The notes under the pieces: generated by a model
Told to the model about the DNA's origin: nothing
Seen by the model: the letters and a program-made list of their open reading frames with translations, nothing else
Databases searched by the model: none
Program-made: the position numbers and the translations under genes
Source of the DNA: Betaproteobacteria bacterium
GTDB taxonomy: Bacteria > Pseudomonadota > Gammaproteobacteria > Burkholderiales > Burkholderiaceae_C
Length of the DNA: 64,000 nt
Assembly (NCBI GenBank): GCA_016704535.1
Contig: JADIZZ010000023.1
Coordinates: forward strand, 1-64,000
Reading direction: 5' to 3'
Shown: positions 47,641 through 57,753 of the stretch, piece after piece
Position numbering within the stretch: position 1 is the first letter of the stretch
Layout of the letters: every line of letters begins with the position of its first letter

Positions 47641-49653
47641 ATGGCGATGTCATCCTTCGGTCCTCGTGTGTCCATGGCCACGTTTCTGGCCGCTGTAGCC
47701 ACCACGGCGGCACTTTGGGTCGGCTCCACTGCCGCGCAGGGCCTTCCTCCGACCCCGCTGGAGGCCTTCTTCGAGCCGGCCAGGCTGCAGTCCGCACAGC
47801 CCTCGCCCTCGGGCCGCTGGCTGGCGACGCAGGTGCTGCCGGCCAGCGGAGGGTCCGCCCGGCTGGTCGTGATGGACCTTCACGACAAGGAACCCGACAA
47901 GGTGGTGGCGACCTTCGAACGTGTCACCGTGAGCAGCTTTCGGTGGGTCAACGACGAGTTGCTGATCTTCACCTTCCGCGACATCCGCAATCGTGGAGGC
48001 GACCCGCGATTTGGTGGCCTGGCCTCCGTGCAGCGCGCGGACGGGCGGCTCCGCCTGCTCATCAAACCCGACTTCGAGAGCCTTTACCCGGCGCCGGGGC
48101 GGCAGCCGCTCGAGCCCAACCACTCGTTCCTGTCTCTGGGCGAGCCAGGCAGCGACGACATCGTCATCGGCGAAGCGCTCTTCGACGCCAACTACGACGT
48201 GCGTGCCGTGCGGCCCTTCGTTCTGAACGCACGCTCCGGGGCGCGTCGCTCGTTCCAGACCGAGGCGCCCGCCAATGCCGTGGACTGGGTGTTCGACCAT
48301 CGGGGACGCCCCCGCGTGGCTGTCACGCGCACGGGCGACAGGCAGTCCCTCCAGTGGTTCGACCTGAAGAGCCAGGCCTGGAAGTCGCTGGCGGAGTTCA
48401 GCACGCTCGACGCGCCCTTCCACCCGTCGTTCGTCGCCGGCGACGACACGCTCTATGTCCAGGTCGACCGCGATGACGGCACCGGCGATGAATTGCGACG
48501 CTTCGACTTTGACACCGGCAAGCCCGACACTGAAGCCCGGTTGGCCATGCCAGGCTACAGCGGCGGCATCGGTGGCGTGGTCGACCGCCAGAACGGGGAA
48601 CTGCTGGGGCTGCAGGTTCTCACGGACGCGCGTCAGACGGTGTGGGCCCAGGGTCCGCTCAGGGCCTTGCAGGCCAAGGCCGACGCCCGGCTGCCGGGGC
48701 GCGTGAACCTGCTGCTGTGCGGCCCGCGCTGCGACCAGCAAGACCCGCTGCCTGTCTTCAGCTACAGCGACCGCTCGCCCGGCGAGTACCTGCTGTACCG
48801 GCCGAAAACCGACCAGTGGCAGCGCTTGGGCGCGGCACGGCCGAAGATCGATCCGCGCACGATGACGCCCACCGAGTTCGCACGCATCAAGGCCCGCGAC
48901 GGCAGCGACCTGCCGGTCTGGGTCACTCGCCCTGCCAAGGTCGACAAGCCGCGCGCCGCCGTCGTCCTGGTGCATGGCGGGCCCTGGGTGCGAGGCCGCG
49001 AATGGGAGTGGGAGTCCGAGGCCCAGTTCCTCGCGTCGCGCGGGTATGTCGTCATCGAGCCCGAGTTCCGCGGGAGCACCGGCTACGGTGACAAGCACTT
49101 TCGCGCCGGCTTCCGCCAGTGGGGACAGTCGATGCAGGACGACGTGAGCGACGCCCTGCGCTACGCCGTCGACAAGGGTTGGGTCGATGCCCAGCGGGTG
49201 TGTATCGCCGGCGCCAGCTACGGCGGCTATGCCACGCTGATGGGGCTGGCCAAGGACCCCGATCAGTACCGCTGCGGCGTGGCATGGGTGGCCGTGAGCG
49301 ACCCGCGCCTGATGTTCAGCATCCACTGGTCGGACATCAGCCCGGACGCGAAGCGCTACTCGCTCAAGCGCCTGATCGGCGATCCCGAAAGCGACGCCAC
49401 GATGCTTTCAGCCAATTCGCCGCTGGCGCTGGCCGCACGGATCAAGGCGCCGCTGCTGCTGGCCTATGGCGGCATGGACCGTCGCGTGCCGCTGGAACAC
49501 GGCGAGCGCATGCGCGAAGCCCTCACGAAGGCAGGCCGCCCGCCCGAGTGGGTCCTGTACGCCAACGAAGGCCACGGCTGGCGCGAAGACGAGACCGTCT
49601 TCGACTTCTGGAGGCGGGTGGAGGCCTTCCTCGCCAAGCACCTTGCACCGTGA
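47641..49653 (+). CDS. Prolyl oligopeptidase-family S9 peptidase
   Basis: Exported serine peptidase of about 670 residues, related to acylaminoacyl peptidases. A signal peptide (about 12-33, ending STAAQG) is followed by a beta-propeller-like region and the alpha/beta hydrolase domain. Catalytic Ser526 lies in GASYGGYATLMG, Asp613 in YGGMDRRVP and His645 in NEGHGW. The start ATG at 47641 is one of several in-frame candidates (also 47605, 47647). It should cleave short peptides in the periplasm. Confidence 0.92.
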   Translation: MAMSSFGPRVSMATFLAAVATTAALWVGSTAAQGLPPTPLEAFFEPARLQSAQPSPSGRWLATQVLPASGGSARLVVMDLHDKEPDKVVATFERVTVSSFRWVNDELLIFTFRDIRNRGGDPRFGGLASVQRADGRLRLLIKPDFESLYPAPGRQPLEPNHSFLSLGEPGSDDIVIGEALFDANYDVRAVRPFVLNARSGARRSFQTEAPANAVDWVFDHRGRPRVAVTRTGDRQSLQWFDLKSQAWKSLAEFSTLDAPFHPSFVAGDDTLYVQVDRDDGTGDELRRFDFDTGKPDTEARLAMPGYSGGIGGVVDRQNGELLGLQVLTDARQTVWAQGPLRALQAKADARLPGRVNLLLCGPRCDQQDPLPVFSYSDRSPGEYLLYRPKTDQWQRLGAARPKIDPRTMTPTEFARIKARDGSDLPVWVTRPAKVDKPRAAVVLVHGGPWVRGREWEWESEAQFLASRGYVVIEPEFRGSTGYGDKHFRAGFRQWGQSMQDDVSDALRYAVDKGWVDAQRVCIAGASYGGYATLMGLAKDPDQYRCGVAWVAVSDPRLMFSIHWSDISPDAKRYSLKRLIGDPESDATMLSANSPLALAARIKAPLLLAYGGMDRRVPLEHGERMREALTKAGRPPEWVLYANEGHGWREDETVFDFWRRVEAFLAKHLAP

Positions 49654-49675
49654 GGCACCCCGCCTGCAGCGGACG

Positions 49676-50257
49676 TCAGTCGTCCGCCGCAGGGTCGAGT
49701 TCCGGGAAGAGCACACTGGTGTAACCGAACTTCGTCAGGTCGGTCATGCGCGTCGGGTAAAGGCGACCGATGAGGTGGTCGCACTCGTGCTGCACGACGC
49801 GGGCGTGGAAGCCTTCGGCCTCGCGCTCGATGGCGCGACCCTGGGGGTCGAAGCCGGTATAGCGGATGCGGCTGTGGCGCGGCACCACGCCGCGCAGGCC
49901 GGGCACGGAGAGGCAGCCCTCCCAGCCGTCCGCCAGTTCGTCGTCCAGCGGCGTGACCACCGGGTTGATGAGCACCGTGATCGGCACCGGCGGCGCGTCG
50001 GGATAGCGCACGTTGCTCGTGTAGCCGAAGATCACCAGCTGCAAGTCGACACCGATCTGCGGCGCGGCCAGGCCGGCGCCGTTCGCGGCGGCCATGGTCT
50101 CGAACATGTCGGCAATCAGCGTGTGCAGTTCGGGCGTGTCGAATCTGCGGACGGGCTGCGCGATGCGCAGCAGGCGCGGGTCGCCCATCTTCAGGATCTC
50201 GCGCACAGCCCCTACCCCGCCAACGGGACTACCCCGGCCATATTCAGGCCGTGCCAT
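49676..50257 (-). CDS. def: Peptide deformylase
   Basis: Removes the formyl group from nascent N-terminal methionine. The 193-residue protein has the three motifs GAGLAAPQIG, EGCLSVPG and QHECDHLIG (metal ligands Cys and two His). The annotated ATG at 50257 lies within the end of ligA. A GTG at 50206, preceded by GGGG-type sequence, would give the usual family start VREILKMGDPRLL and may be the real one. It is a second def type rather than the one with fmt, which is not in the window. Confidence 0.93.
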   Translation of the reverse strand: MARPEYGRGSPVGGVGAVREILKMGDPRLLRIAQPVRRFDTPELHTLIADMFETMAAANGAGLAAPQIGVDLQLVIFGYTSNVRYPDAPPVPITVLINPVVTPLDDELADGWEGCLSVPGLRGVVPRHSRIRYTGFDPQGRAIEREAEGFHARVVQHECDHLIGRLYPTRMTDLTKFGYTSVLFPELDPAADD

Positions 50258-52328
50258 CGATCAGCTCGCGCAGGCCAGTCTCGTCGAGCACCGGCACACC
50301 GAGTTCGCGCGCCTTGTCCAGCTTGCTGCCGGCCTCCATGCCTGCTACGACGTAGCTCGTCTTCTTCGACACCGAACCGGCCACCTTGCCCCCCGCGGCC
50401 TCCACCAGCACCTTGGCCTCATCGCGCGTCAGTGTGGGCAGTGTGCCGGTAAGCACCAGCGTCTTGCCGGCGAGCGGCTGCGGCCCCTTCTGGGGTGCGT
50501 CGCCATCGTGCTCGGGCCAGCCGATGCCGGCAGCCCTCAATTGCTCCACCACCCGGACGTTGTGCGGCTGATCGAAGAACGTGCGGACGCTCTGCGCCAC
50601 CACGGGGCCGACATCGTTGACCTCCAGCAATTGCTCGACGCTGGCGGCCATCAGCCGGTCGAGACTACCGAAGTGCTTCGCCAGGTCCTTGGCCGTGGCT
50701 TCGCCGACATGGCGTATGCCCAAGGCGTAAAGGAAGCGCGCCAGTATCGTGGTCTTGCTCTTCTCCAGCCCGGCCAGCAGGTTGGCGGCGCTCTTCTCGG
50801 CCATGCGCTCCAGCGCGCTCAGCTTAGCCCGCCTGTCATCGTTCGCCAGGGTGTACAGCTCGGGCAGCGTACGGATGAGACCGCTATCGACGAGCTGGTC
50901 GACCAGCTTGTCGCCCAGGCCTTCGATGTCCATCGCGCGGCGGCCGGCGAAGTGCAGAAGCGCCTGTTTGCGCTGCGCGGCGCAGAACAGGCCGCCGGTG
51001 CAGCGATGGTCGATGCCACCACGCTCTCGCAGAACGGCGCTGCCGCACACGGGGCAGGCCAGTGGCATGCGGAAGTTGCGCACGTAGGGTGAGCGCGGGC
51101 CGCTCCCCACACGCCCGACGACCTCGGGAATCACGTCGCCGGCGCGGCGCACGATCACCGTGTCGCCCACGCGCACGGCCTTGCGGCGCAGCTCGAAAAG
51201 GTTGTGCAAGGTCGCGTTGCTCACCGTCGTGCCGCCGACGAACACCGGCTCCAGCTTGGCCACCGGCGTCAGCTTGCCAGTGCGGCCGACCTGGATCTCG
51301 ATGGCGTTCAGCCGCGTCATCTGCTCCTGTGCCGGGTACTTGTGCGCCACGGCCCATCGCGGCTCGCGCGTGACGAAACCCAGGCGCCGCTGCAGCGCGA
51401 TGGCGTTGACCTTGTAGACAACGCCGTCGATGTCGAAGGGCAGCGCATCGCGCCTGGCCCCCATGGCCTCGTGGAAGGCCGTCAGGCCCGCAGCACCCTG
51501 AACCACCGCGCGGTCGACGCACACGGGCACGCCGAAAGCCGCCAGCGCGTCGAGCACGGCGCTGTGCGTGGGCGGCTGGTCCCAGCCGCGCAGCTCGCCA
51601 AGGCCGTAGGCGAAGAAACTCAAGGGGCGCTGCGCAGTGATGTCCGGGTCGAGCTGGCGCACGGCGCCGGCGGCCGTGTTGCGCGGGTTGATGTAGGTCT
51701 TCTCGCCCCGCTCGCGCTGGCGCTCGTTGAGGTGCTCGAAGTCGTCGCGGCGCATGTAGACCTCACCGCGCACCTCCAGCACCTCGGGCAAGGCTCCAGC
51801 CGGGCCCTGCAGCCGCAGCGGGATCTGGCCACCAGCGCCGCGCCGGCCCCGCACCGTGCGGATGTTCTGCGTCACGTCCTCGCCCGTCTCACCGTCGCCG
51901 CGTGTGGCGGCCTGCACCAGCACGCCGTACTCGTAGCGCAGGTTGATGGCAAGGCCGTCGAACTTCAGCTCGGCGTGGTATTCGACGGGCGGTGCGTCGG
52001 GCGGCAGTGCCAGCGCGTTGCGCACACGTTCGTCGAAGGCGATGGCACCGCCAGCCGTGGTGTCGGTCTCGGTGCGGATGCTGAGCATCGGCACCGCATG
52101 GCGCACGGGTGTGAAGCCGTCGAGCATTCGGCCGCCGACGCGCTGTGTGGGCGAATCGGGCGTCAGAAGCGCGGGATGTGCCACCTCGATCGCCTGCAGT
52201 TCCGCGAACAGTCGGTCGTACTCGGCGTCCGGGATCTCCGGCGCGTCGAGCACATAGTAACGGTGCGAGTGGTGGTGCAGCAGCGTGCGCAGCTCGGCAG
52301 CACGGGCAGCGGTGTCGGGGTCGGCCAT
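50244..52328 (-). CDS. ligA: NAD+-dependent DNA ligase
   Basis: Seals nicks in replication and repair. The 694-residue protein has the adenylation lysine at 122 (AELKFDG), an OB fold, the zinc finger CPVCGSAVLRERGGIDHRC with a further CAAQ, helix-hairpin-helix repeats and a C-terminal BRCT domain (about 610-690; GKTLVLTGTLPTLTRDEA). It ends the smc-zipA-ligA series and overlaps the proposed def start. Confidence 0.98.
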   Translation of the reverse strand: MADPDTAARAAELRTLLHHHSHRYYVLDAPEIPDAEYDRLFAELQAIEVAHPALLTPDSPTQRVGGRMLDGFTPVRHAVPMLSIRTETDTTAGGAIAFDERVRNALALPPDAPPVEYHAELKFDGLAINLRYEYGVLVQAATRGDGETGEDVTQNIRTVRGRRGAGGQIPLRLQGPAGALPEVLEVRGEVYMRRDDFEHLNERQRERGEKTYINPRNTAAGAVRQLDPDITAQRPLSFFAYGLGELRGWDQPPTHSAVLDALAAFGVPVCVDRAVVQGAAGLTAFHEAMGARRDALPFDIDGVVYKVNAIALQRRLGFVTREPRWAVAHKYPAQEQMTRLNAIEIQVGRTGKLTPVAKLEPVFVGGTTVSNATLHNLFELRRKAVRVGDTVIVRRAGDVIPEVVGRVGSGPRSPYVRNFRMPLACPVCGSAVLRERGGIDHRCTGGLFCAAQRKQALLHFAGRRAMDIEGLGDKLVDQLVDSGLIRTLPELYTLANDDRRAKLSALERMAEKSAANLLAGLEKSKTTILARFLYALGIRHVGEATAKDLAKHFGSLDRLMAASVEQLLEVNDVGPVVAQSVRTFFDQPHNVRVVEQLRAAGIGWPEHDGDAPQKGPQPLAGKTLVLTGTLPTLTRDEAKVLVEAAGGKVAGSVSKKTSYVVAGMEAGSKLDKARELGVPVLDETGLRELIDGTA

Positions 52329-52417
52329 GGTTCAGATTCTCCTGCAGGCCACGCGTCGCCCGGGCGTGCTGAACAAGGCGCCCTGTGAGTCGCGCGACCG
52401 AACTGCTGCTGGGTCCG

Positions 52418-52445
52418 GCTGCGTGGGATCGAACCCATCCGCAGC
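52418..52445 (-). other. Hairpin between zipA and ligA
   Basis: GCTGCG-TGGG and CCCA-CGCAGC pair with a 2-nt bulge around an ATCGAA loop, in the 124-nt gap between zipA and ligA. It superficially resembles a tRNA T-arm but does not fit one. No T-run is present on either side. Confidence 0.4.
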
Positions 52446-52452
52446 ACCACGC

Positions 52453-53490
52453 TCAACTGAAGAGCCGCCGTGCAGTGGGCGTACCGGCCGCCAAGCCCAG
52501 GGTGTCCAGCCGGGCGTAGATTTCGTCGAGCTCCCTGCCGATGGCCGCGAAGGCGTGCAGAGCAATCGGCTCGCCCTGGTCGTCGCCCGCCGTGGCATCC
52601 AGGTCGTCGGCGAGATGTCTGCCGATCCGGTGCCAGGCCGGGAAGGGCTCGGCGGACGCCGGGGTCTGCGGCACGTCCAGTGTCAGTGTGCACTGGCGCA
52701 CCGCGGCGGCCTGTGCGTCGCCGGCCATGGCGGCGAGCGCGGCCTGCGCGTCCACGGCCAGCACCAGTACCGGCGGCGCTCCCTCTTCCTCGGCCGGCAG
52801 CACCAGGCGGCCGGGCGCGGCGGGCACCAATCCCTGGCGCGCGGCCACCTGCTGCACGAAGGGAACCGACCAGGCCACGCTGTTGGTGCGCAGCGTGATC
52901 GTGAGCTGCACATCCAGCGGGCTGGCCAGGGCGTCGAGTTCACGCCCGCGCGCCACCACGTCCAACATATCAGGCACGTCGGTGCTGGCGCCCACGGCGT
53001 CTGCATAGGCCTGAACCTTCTGCACGAATTCGGAATACTCGATCTCGGTCAGCGGCCCGCTGCGGCTGGCCAGCTGCACCCCGGCCTGCAGTTCGCCGAA
53101 GCGGCGGCCGGGTGTCAGCGGCTCCCAGGTGCCGCTTTCGGTGTCCAGGCCCTCGACGTAGAAAGGCTTGCCGCCGGCACGGCGGCTGGGCGGCAGGTGC
53201 TGCAGCGCCATGTCGCCGCTGATGGGCGCATCCAGTGCCATCGGCACCAGCGCGTCGATCAACGCGTCCAGCCGCGGCGTGCGGCGAGGCGGCTGGCGCA
53301 ACGCGGCAGGCTCGGCCTCGGCGGCGGCCAACGCGCTGTCCATCGAAGGCTCGACACGCTCGGCAGCGCCCGCGGCAGCCGATGACAGCCTGGACGACGA
53401 ACGGCGCGTCGTCCACCAGCCGTGCAGGGCCAGCACCAGCAGCACCACGGCGCCGAACAGGGCCAGCGCGGTGCCGAGGGTCATGGTCAT
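52453..53490 (-). CDS. zipA: Cell division protein ZipA (FtsZ-binding)
   Basis: Anchors FtsZ to the membrane. The 345-residue protein has an N-terminal membrane helix (about 5-26; TALALFGAVVLLVLALHGWW), a short linker with Arg/Ala and a C-terminal FtsZ-binding domain (about 195-330). The linker is shorter than in E. coli. Position between smc and ligA is the standard betaproteobacterial order. It is 10 nt downstream of smc. Confidence 0.9.
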   Translation of the reverse strand: MTMTLGTALALFGAVVLLVLALHGWWTTRRSSSRLSSAAAGAAERVEPSMDSALAAAEAEPAALRQPPRRTPRLDALIDALVPMALDAPISGDMALQHLPPSRRAGGKPFYVEGLDTESGTWEPLTPGRRFGELQAGVQLASRSGPLTEIEYSEFVQKVQAYADAVGASTDVPDMLDVVARGRELDALASPLDVQLTITLRTNSVAWSVPFVQQVAARQGLVPAAPGRLVLPAEEEGAPPVLVLAVDAQAALAAMAGDAQAAAVRQCTLTLDVPQTPASAEPFPAWHRIGRHLADDLDATAGDDQGEPIALHAFAAIGRELDEIYARLDTLGLAAGTPTARRLFS

Positions 53491-53500
53491 GTGCTACCGA

Positions 53501-56500
53501 TCATGCCGCTTCGGCCAGGCCGACCGCAGCTTCCATGTCCACCGCGACGATGCGGCTGACGCCTTGCTCCTGCATCGTCACGCCGATCAACTGTTCGGCC
53601 ATCTCCATCGCGATCTTGTTGTGGCTGATGAAAAGGAACTGCGTGCCCTGGCTCATCTCGGTGACCAGGTTCTTGTAGCGCTCGGTATTGGCGTCGTCCA
53701 GCGGCGCGTCCACCTCGTCGAGCAGGCAGAAGGGCGCTGGGTTCAGCTGGAAGATCGCGAACACCAGCGCAATCGCCGTCAGCGCCTTCTCGCCGCCCGA
53801 CAGCAGGTGGATGGTGCTGTTCTTCTTGCCCGGCGGCTGCGCCATCACCTGCACGCCGGCGTCCAGGATCTCGGCGCCCGTCATCACCAGGCGAGCGTTG
53901 CCGCCACCGAAGAGGCTGGGGAACATGCGGCCGAAATGCTCGTTGACCTGGTTGAAGGTGGAACTGAGCAGGTCGCGCGTCTCGAGATCGATCTTGTGGA
54001 TGGCGTCTTCCAGCGTGGCGATGGCCTCGTTGAGGTCGGCATTCTGCGCGTCGAGAAAGGCCTTGCGCTCGCGCGACGAGGCCAGTTCGTCCAGCGCCGC
54101 CAGGTTCACGGCGCCCAGGGCGGCAATGTCGCGGTTGATGCGGTCGATCTCGGTCTGCAGGCCCCAGAGCTTGACGCCGTCGGCCTCGATGCCCTGGGCC
54201 AGCGCGTCCATGTCGACCGCGGCGGCCGTGAGCTGCTCGAGGTACTGCGCGCCACCCAGCTGCGCGGCCTGCTGCTCCAGCTGCAGCTTGGTGATCTTCT
54301 CGCGCAGCGGCTCCAGGCTGCGCTCGAAACCCAGCTTCTGCTCGTCGGCACGGCGCAGCTGCGCGCTCAGGTCGTCGTACTCGCTGCGGGCCAGACCCAA
54401 AGCGCGTTCGCGTCCGGTCTTCAGTTCCAGCGCCGCCTGCAGGCCGCTTTGCGCGGCGGCGTCGTCGAAGCCGCCCAGTTCCAGCTGCAGCTGTTCACCC
54501 GCCTGCAGGTTGGCCGCCACCTGCGCCGCGGCGGTCTCGATGCTGCGCTGCAGTTCGTCGCGACGCGCCGCCAGCGCCCGCGCCTGGAATCGCGCTTCCT
54601 GCGCCTGGCGCTCCAGCGTGCGCTGCTGCTCGCGCGCGTCGGCCAGCCGGCGCTCGGCGGCGATCACCGCGTCTTCGAGTTCGGCGTGACGTTCCTGCGC
54701 CGTGCCCAGGCCGATGTCGAGTTCCTCGAAACGCGCCTCGCCCATGGCCTTGCGCTCTTCCATCGCCTCGAGCTGGGCGTCGATCTCGGACAGTTCTTCG
54801 CTGAGCTGTTCGCGGCGCGAACTGGCCGCGTCGGCCTGCTGCGTCAGACGCAGCAGTTCGACGTGCAGGCCGTGGGCACGGTTCTGCGCCTCCGCGGCTT
54901 CGCGCCGCGCCTGCAGCAGGCGCTGGCTGGCGTCGGTATAGGCGGCTTCCAGGCGCACGCTGGCACTGCGGGCTTCGTCGGCGATGATCAACTGCGCGCG
55001 CTGCTGGCGGCCCAGGTTTTCGATCTCCTGCGCGCGGGCCAGCATGCCGGCCTGTTCGCTGTCGGGGGCGTAGAAGGCCACGGCGTGCTGGCTCACCGCA
55101 TGGCCCTCGCGGGTCATGATGACCTCGCCGTGCGTAAGCTGCGCACGCTGGGCCAGCGCATCGTCGAGGCTGGCCGCGGTATAGACACCTTCCAGCCAGT
55201 CGAAGAGCAGTGCCTTCAGCCCCGCGTCACCCAGGCGCAGCTGCTCGGCCAGGCGCGGCAGCGTCTGGTGCATGGTGGGCATGGCGCCATCCGGTGGTGC
55301 CGCCTTGGCGGCGCCGGTCCACATGTCCTGCAGCGCGTAGAAGGCCAGCCTGGCCGGCGGCGCGTCTGTGGCGAAGGCGCGCACGGTGTCCAGGCGGCCC
55401 ACGGAAAGCGCGCTGAGGCGCTCGCGCAGCGCCGCTTCCAAAGCGGCTTCCCAGCCGGCTTCGATGTGCACCTGCGTCCACAGGCCTTGCAGGCCGGTGA
55501 GACCGTGTTTGTCGAGCCAGGGCTTCAGCTTGCCCTCGGTCTGCACCTTGTCCTGCAACGCACGCAGTGCGTCCAGGCGCGCGCCGATGTCGGCCTGGCG
55601 GCCCGATTCGGCGTTGACCGCGGCCTGCGCGGCGCGGCGCTGTTCGTCGAGCTGCGGCACCTGGTCCTGCAGCCCGTGCAGACGGGCGTCGAGCTGGTCG
55701 CGCTGTTCGTTGGCGTCCGCTTCCTGCACACGCAGGGTCTCGATCTTCGCCATGTCGGGCGCCTGCAGGCCCTGGCGCTCGCCCGCCAGCCGTTCGCGCC
55801 GGCTCTTCAGGCCGCGCGACTGCTCTTCGATGCTGCGGCTCTCCGCGGCCAGCACCTGGATCTGCTGCTGCACCTGCGCCACCGCCTGGCGCTGCTGGTT
55901 GGCGATGCCTTGCGCACTGCGCACCGCGTCTTCCAGCGTCGGCAGCTCGAAACCCTGTTCCTCGGCCTGCGCGGCCAGCACACCGGCCTGTTCGTCGGCG
56001 CCCTCGATCTGCGCGGCGATGTCGTCCAGTTCGGCGTGTGCGGCCTGCTGGCGTTCCTCCCACTGAGTGTTCTGCAACTGCAGGTCGTCCAGGCGCTGCT
56101 GCGCACGCTGGCGGCCTTCGACGACGTAGCGGATGCGCTCTTCCAGCCGGCTGACTTCCAGTGCCGCCAGGCCCAGGTCGCCCTGCTTCGCATGCAGCAC
56201 GTCGTTGGCGGCGTAGTGCGCCTGGCGCACCTGTTCCAGCTGCGCTTCCACGGCACGCAGATCGGCCATGCGGGCTTCCAACGCGTTGGTGGCTTCCCCC
56301 ACCGCCGAACTCACACGCGCTTCCTCGCTGGCCGCGTCGCGGTGCTTCAGGAACCACAGCTGGTGCAGTCTGGTCGTGCCCTGGTCCTGCAGCGCGCGGT
56401 AGGTGGTGGCCACCTCGGCCTGCTTCTCCAACCGTTCCAGGTTGCCGTTCAGCTCGCGCAGGATGTCCTCCACACGCACCAGGTTCTCGCGCGTGTCCTT

Positions 56501-57052
56501 CAGGCGGTTCTCGGTCTCGCGCCGACGTTCCTTGTACTTGGACACGCCCGCAGCCTCCTCCAGGAAGAGGCGCAGTTCTTCGGGCCGGCTCTCGATGATG
56601 CGGCTGATGGTGCCCTGGCCGATGATGGCGTACGCGCGCGGGCCCAGGCCAGTGCCGAGGAAAACGTCCTGCACGTCGCGGCGGCGCACGGGCTGGCCAT
56701 TGATGTAGTAGCTGCTGGTGCCGTCGCGCGTGAGCGTGCGCTTGACGGCGATCTCGGCAAAGGCGTTCCACTGGCCGCCGGCACGCGCCAGCGTGTTGTC
56801 GAACACCAGCTCGACACTGGCGCGGCTGGCCGGTTTGCGGTTGCCGCTGCCGTTGAAGATGACGTCCTGCATGGATTCGCCACGCAACTCGCTCGCCTTG
56901 CTCTCGCCCAGCACCCAGCGCACGGCGTCCATGATGTTGCTCTTGCCACAGCCGTTCGGCCCCACCACGCCCACACGCTGCCCGGGAAGCTGGAAGGTGG
57001 TGGGCTCGGCAAAGGACTTGAAGCCGGAAAGCTTGATCTGATTGAGGCGCAT
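53501..57052 (-). CDS. smc: Chromosome segregation protein SMC
   Basis: Condensin ATPase that compacts and segregates the chromosome. The 1183-residue protein has Walker A GPNGCGKSNI at 31-40, two long coiled-coil arms (about 165-500 and 650-1010) around a hinge near 520-630, and the C-terminal ABC signature LLSGGEKALTA with Walker B FCLLDEVDAPLDDAN. Length is normal for the bacterial family. The gene may be served by a TATCAT hexamer about 100 nt upstream. Confidence 0.98.
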   Translation of the reverse strand: MRLNQIKLSGFKSFAEPTTFQLPGQRVGVVGPNGCGKSNIMDAVRWVLGESKASELRGESMQDVIFNGSGNRKPASRASVELVFDNTLARAGGQWNAFAEIAVKRTLTRDGTSSYYINGQPVRRRDVQDVFLGTGLGPRAYAIIGQGTISRIIESRPEELRLFLEEAAGVSKYKERRRETENRLKDTRENLVRVEDILRELNGNLERLEKQAEVATTYRALQDQGTTRLHQLWFLKHRDAASEEARVSSAVGEATNALEARMADLRAVEAQLEQVRQAHYAANDVLHAKQGDLGLAALEVSRLEERIRYVVEGRQRAQQRLDDLQLQNTQWEERQQAAHAELDDIAAQIEGADEQAGVLAAQAEEQGFELPTLEDAVRSAQGIANQQRQAVAQVQQQIQVLAAESRSIEEQSRGLKSRRERLAGERQGLQAPDMAKIETLRVQEADANEQRDQLDARLHGLQDQVPQLDEQRRAAQAAVNAESGRQADIGARLDALRALQDKVQTEGKLKPWLDKHGLTGLQGLWTQVHIEAGWEAALEAALRERLSALSVGRLDTVRAFATDAPPARLAFYALQDMWTGAAKAAPPDGAMPTMHQTLPRLAEQLRLGDAGLKALLFDWLEGVYTAASLDDALAQRAQLTHGEVIMTREGHAVSQHAVAFYAPDSEQAGMLARAQEIENLGRQQRAQLIIADEARSASVRLEAAYTDASQRLLQARREAAEAQNRAHGLHVELLRLTQQADAASSRREQLSEELSEIDAQLEAMEERKAMGEARFEELDIGLGTAQERHAELEDAVIAAERRLADAREQQRTLERQAQEARFQARALAARRDELQRSIETAAAQVAANLQAGEQLQLELGGFDDAAAQSGLQAALELKTGRERALGLARSEYDDLSAQLRRADEQKLGFERSLEPLREKITKLQLEQQAAQLGGAQYLEQLTAAAVDMDALAQGIEADGVKLWGLQTEIDRINRDIAALGAVNLAALDELASSRERKAFLDAQNADLNEAIATLEDAIHKIDLETRDLLSSTFNQVNEHFGRMFPSLFGGGNARLVMTGAEILDAGVQVMAQPPGKKNSTIHLLSGGEKALTAIALVFAIFQLNPAPFCLLDEVDAPLDDANTERYKNLVTEMSQGTQFLFISHNKIAMEMAEQLIGVTMQEQGVSRIVAVDMEAAVGLAEAA

Positions 57053-57242
57053 CGGCAGCCGCAGCGTTCACCCGGCAACGCCGCCAGACGAACGCAAGTG
57101 CTTGATTTAAATGAAAAAATGCGCCGCGTGGGCAGGCGCAAAGCAGGCAGGATGATAGCATCGCGGCCCCTGTCTCCCCGCCCCTGAAGATGGCCTCCAA
57201 ACCCGCCAGAGTACGCCGCACCGCGCTGGCGCACTGAACACC

Positions 57243-57713
57243 GTGCCGCAGCTGAACACCGCCGCTGCCCGGCCACCCGCAGCGTCACCGGCGGCCCGGA
57301 GCCGCCCGGCCTACCAGAAGTTCGCGGTCGACGTGAAGCCCAGCGCCATCGACGGCCAAGGCGCCTTCGCTGCCGAGGCCATGCCGGCACGGCTGAAGAT
57401 CGGCGAGATACGCGGCGAGAGCATCAGCGTGCAGGAAGGTCGCATCCGCGCCACGCGCACCGAACGCATCATGATCGTCGAGCTGAGCGATCGGAAGGCC
57501 ATCGACTTCAGCAAGAGCGCCGACCCCATGCGTTACACCAACCACAGCTGCAAGCCCAACGCGAGGCTGTGCATCCGTCAGGGCCGTGTGGAGTTCTACG
57601 CGCTGAGCGCCATTGCCGCCGGCGAAGAAATCACCGTCGACTACGGCGAAACCCACCACGAAGGCCGGCTGGCTTGCCGCTGCGGGGTGGCAGGCTGCCG
57701 CGGCGCGCTGTAA
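57243..57713 (+). CDS. SET-domain protein (lysine methyltransferase-like)
   Basis: A 156-residue protein consisting of a short basic N-terminus and a SET domain: YTNHSCKPNARLC (98-110), GEEITVDYGETHH (127-139) and a post-SET cysteine set CRCGVAGC (145-152). The SAM- and lysine-channel residues of the core are present. Bacterial SET proteins have few proven substrates. The start is a GTG at 57243. It lies between smc and dapC on opposite strands. Confidence 0.85.
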   Translation: MPQLNTAAARPPAASPAARSRPAYQKFAVDVKPSAIDGQGAFAAEAMPARLKIGEIRGESISVQEGRIRATRTERIMIVELSDRKAIDFSKSADPMRYTNHSCKPNARLCIRQGRVEFYALSAIAAGEEITVDYGETHHEGRLACRCGVAGCRGAL

Positions 57714-57753
57714 GCACGGCACGCCGACAGGCCAGCCGGGATAATCCTGGCTC

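Noticed and set aside
52411..52445. Possible tRNA T-arm (GGGTTCGATCCC on the minus strand)
   Set aside because: The flanking bases do not pair as a 5-bp T-stem and no anticodon, D-arm or acceptor stem can be drawn; it is a simple hairpin.
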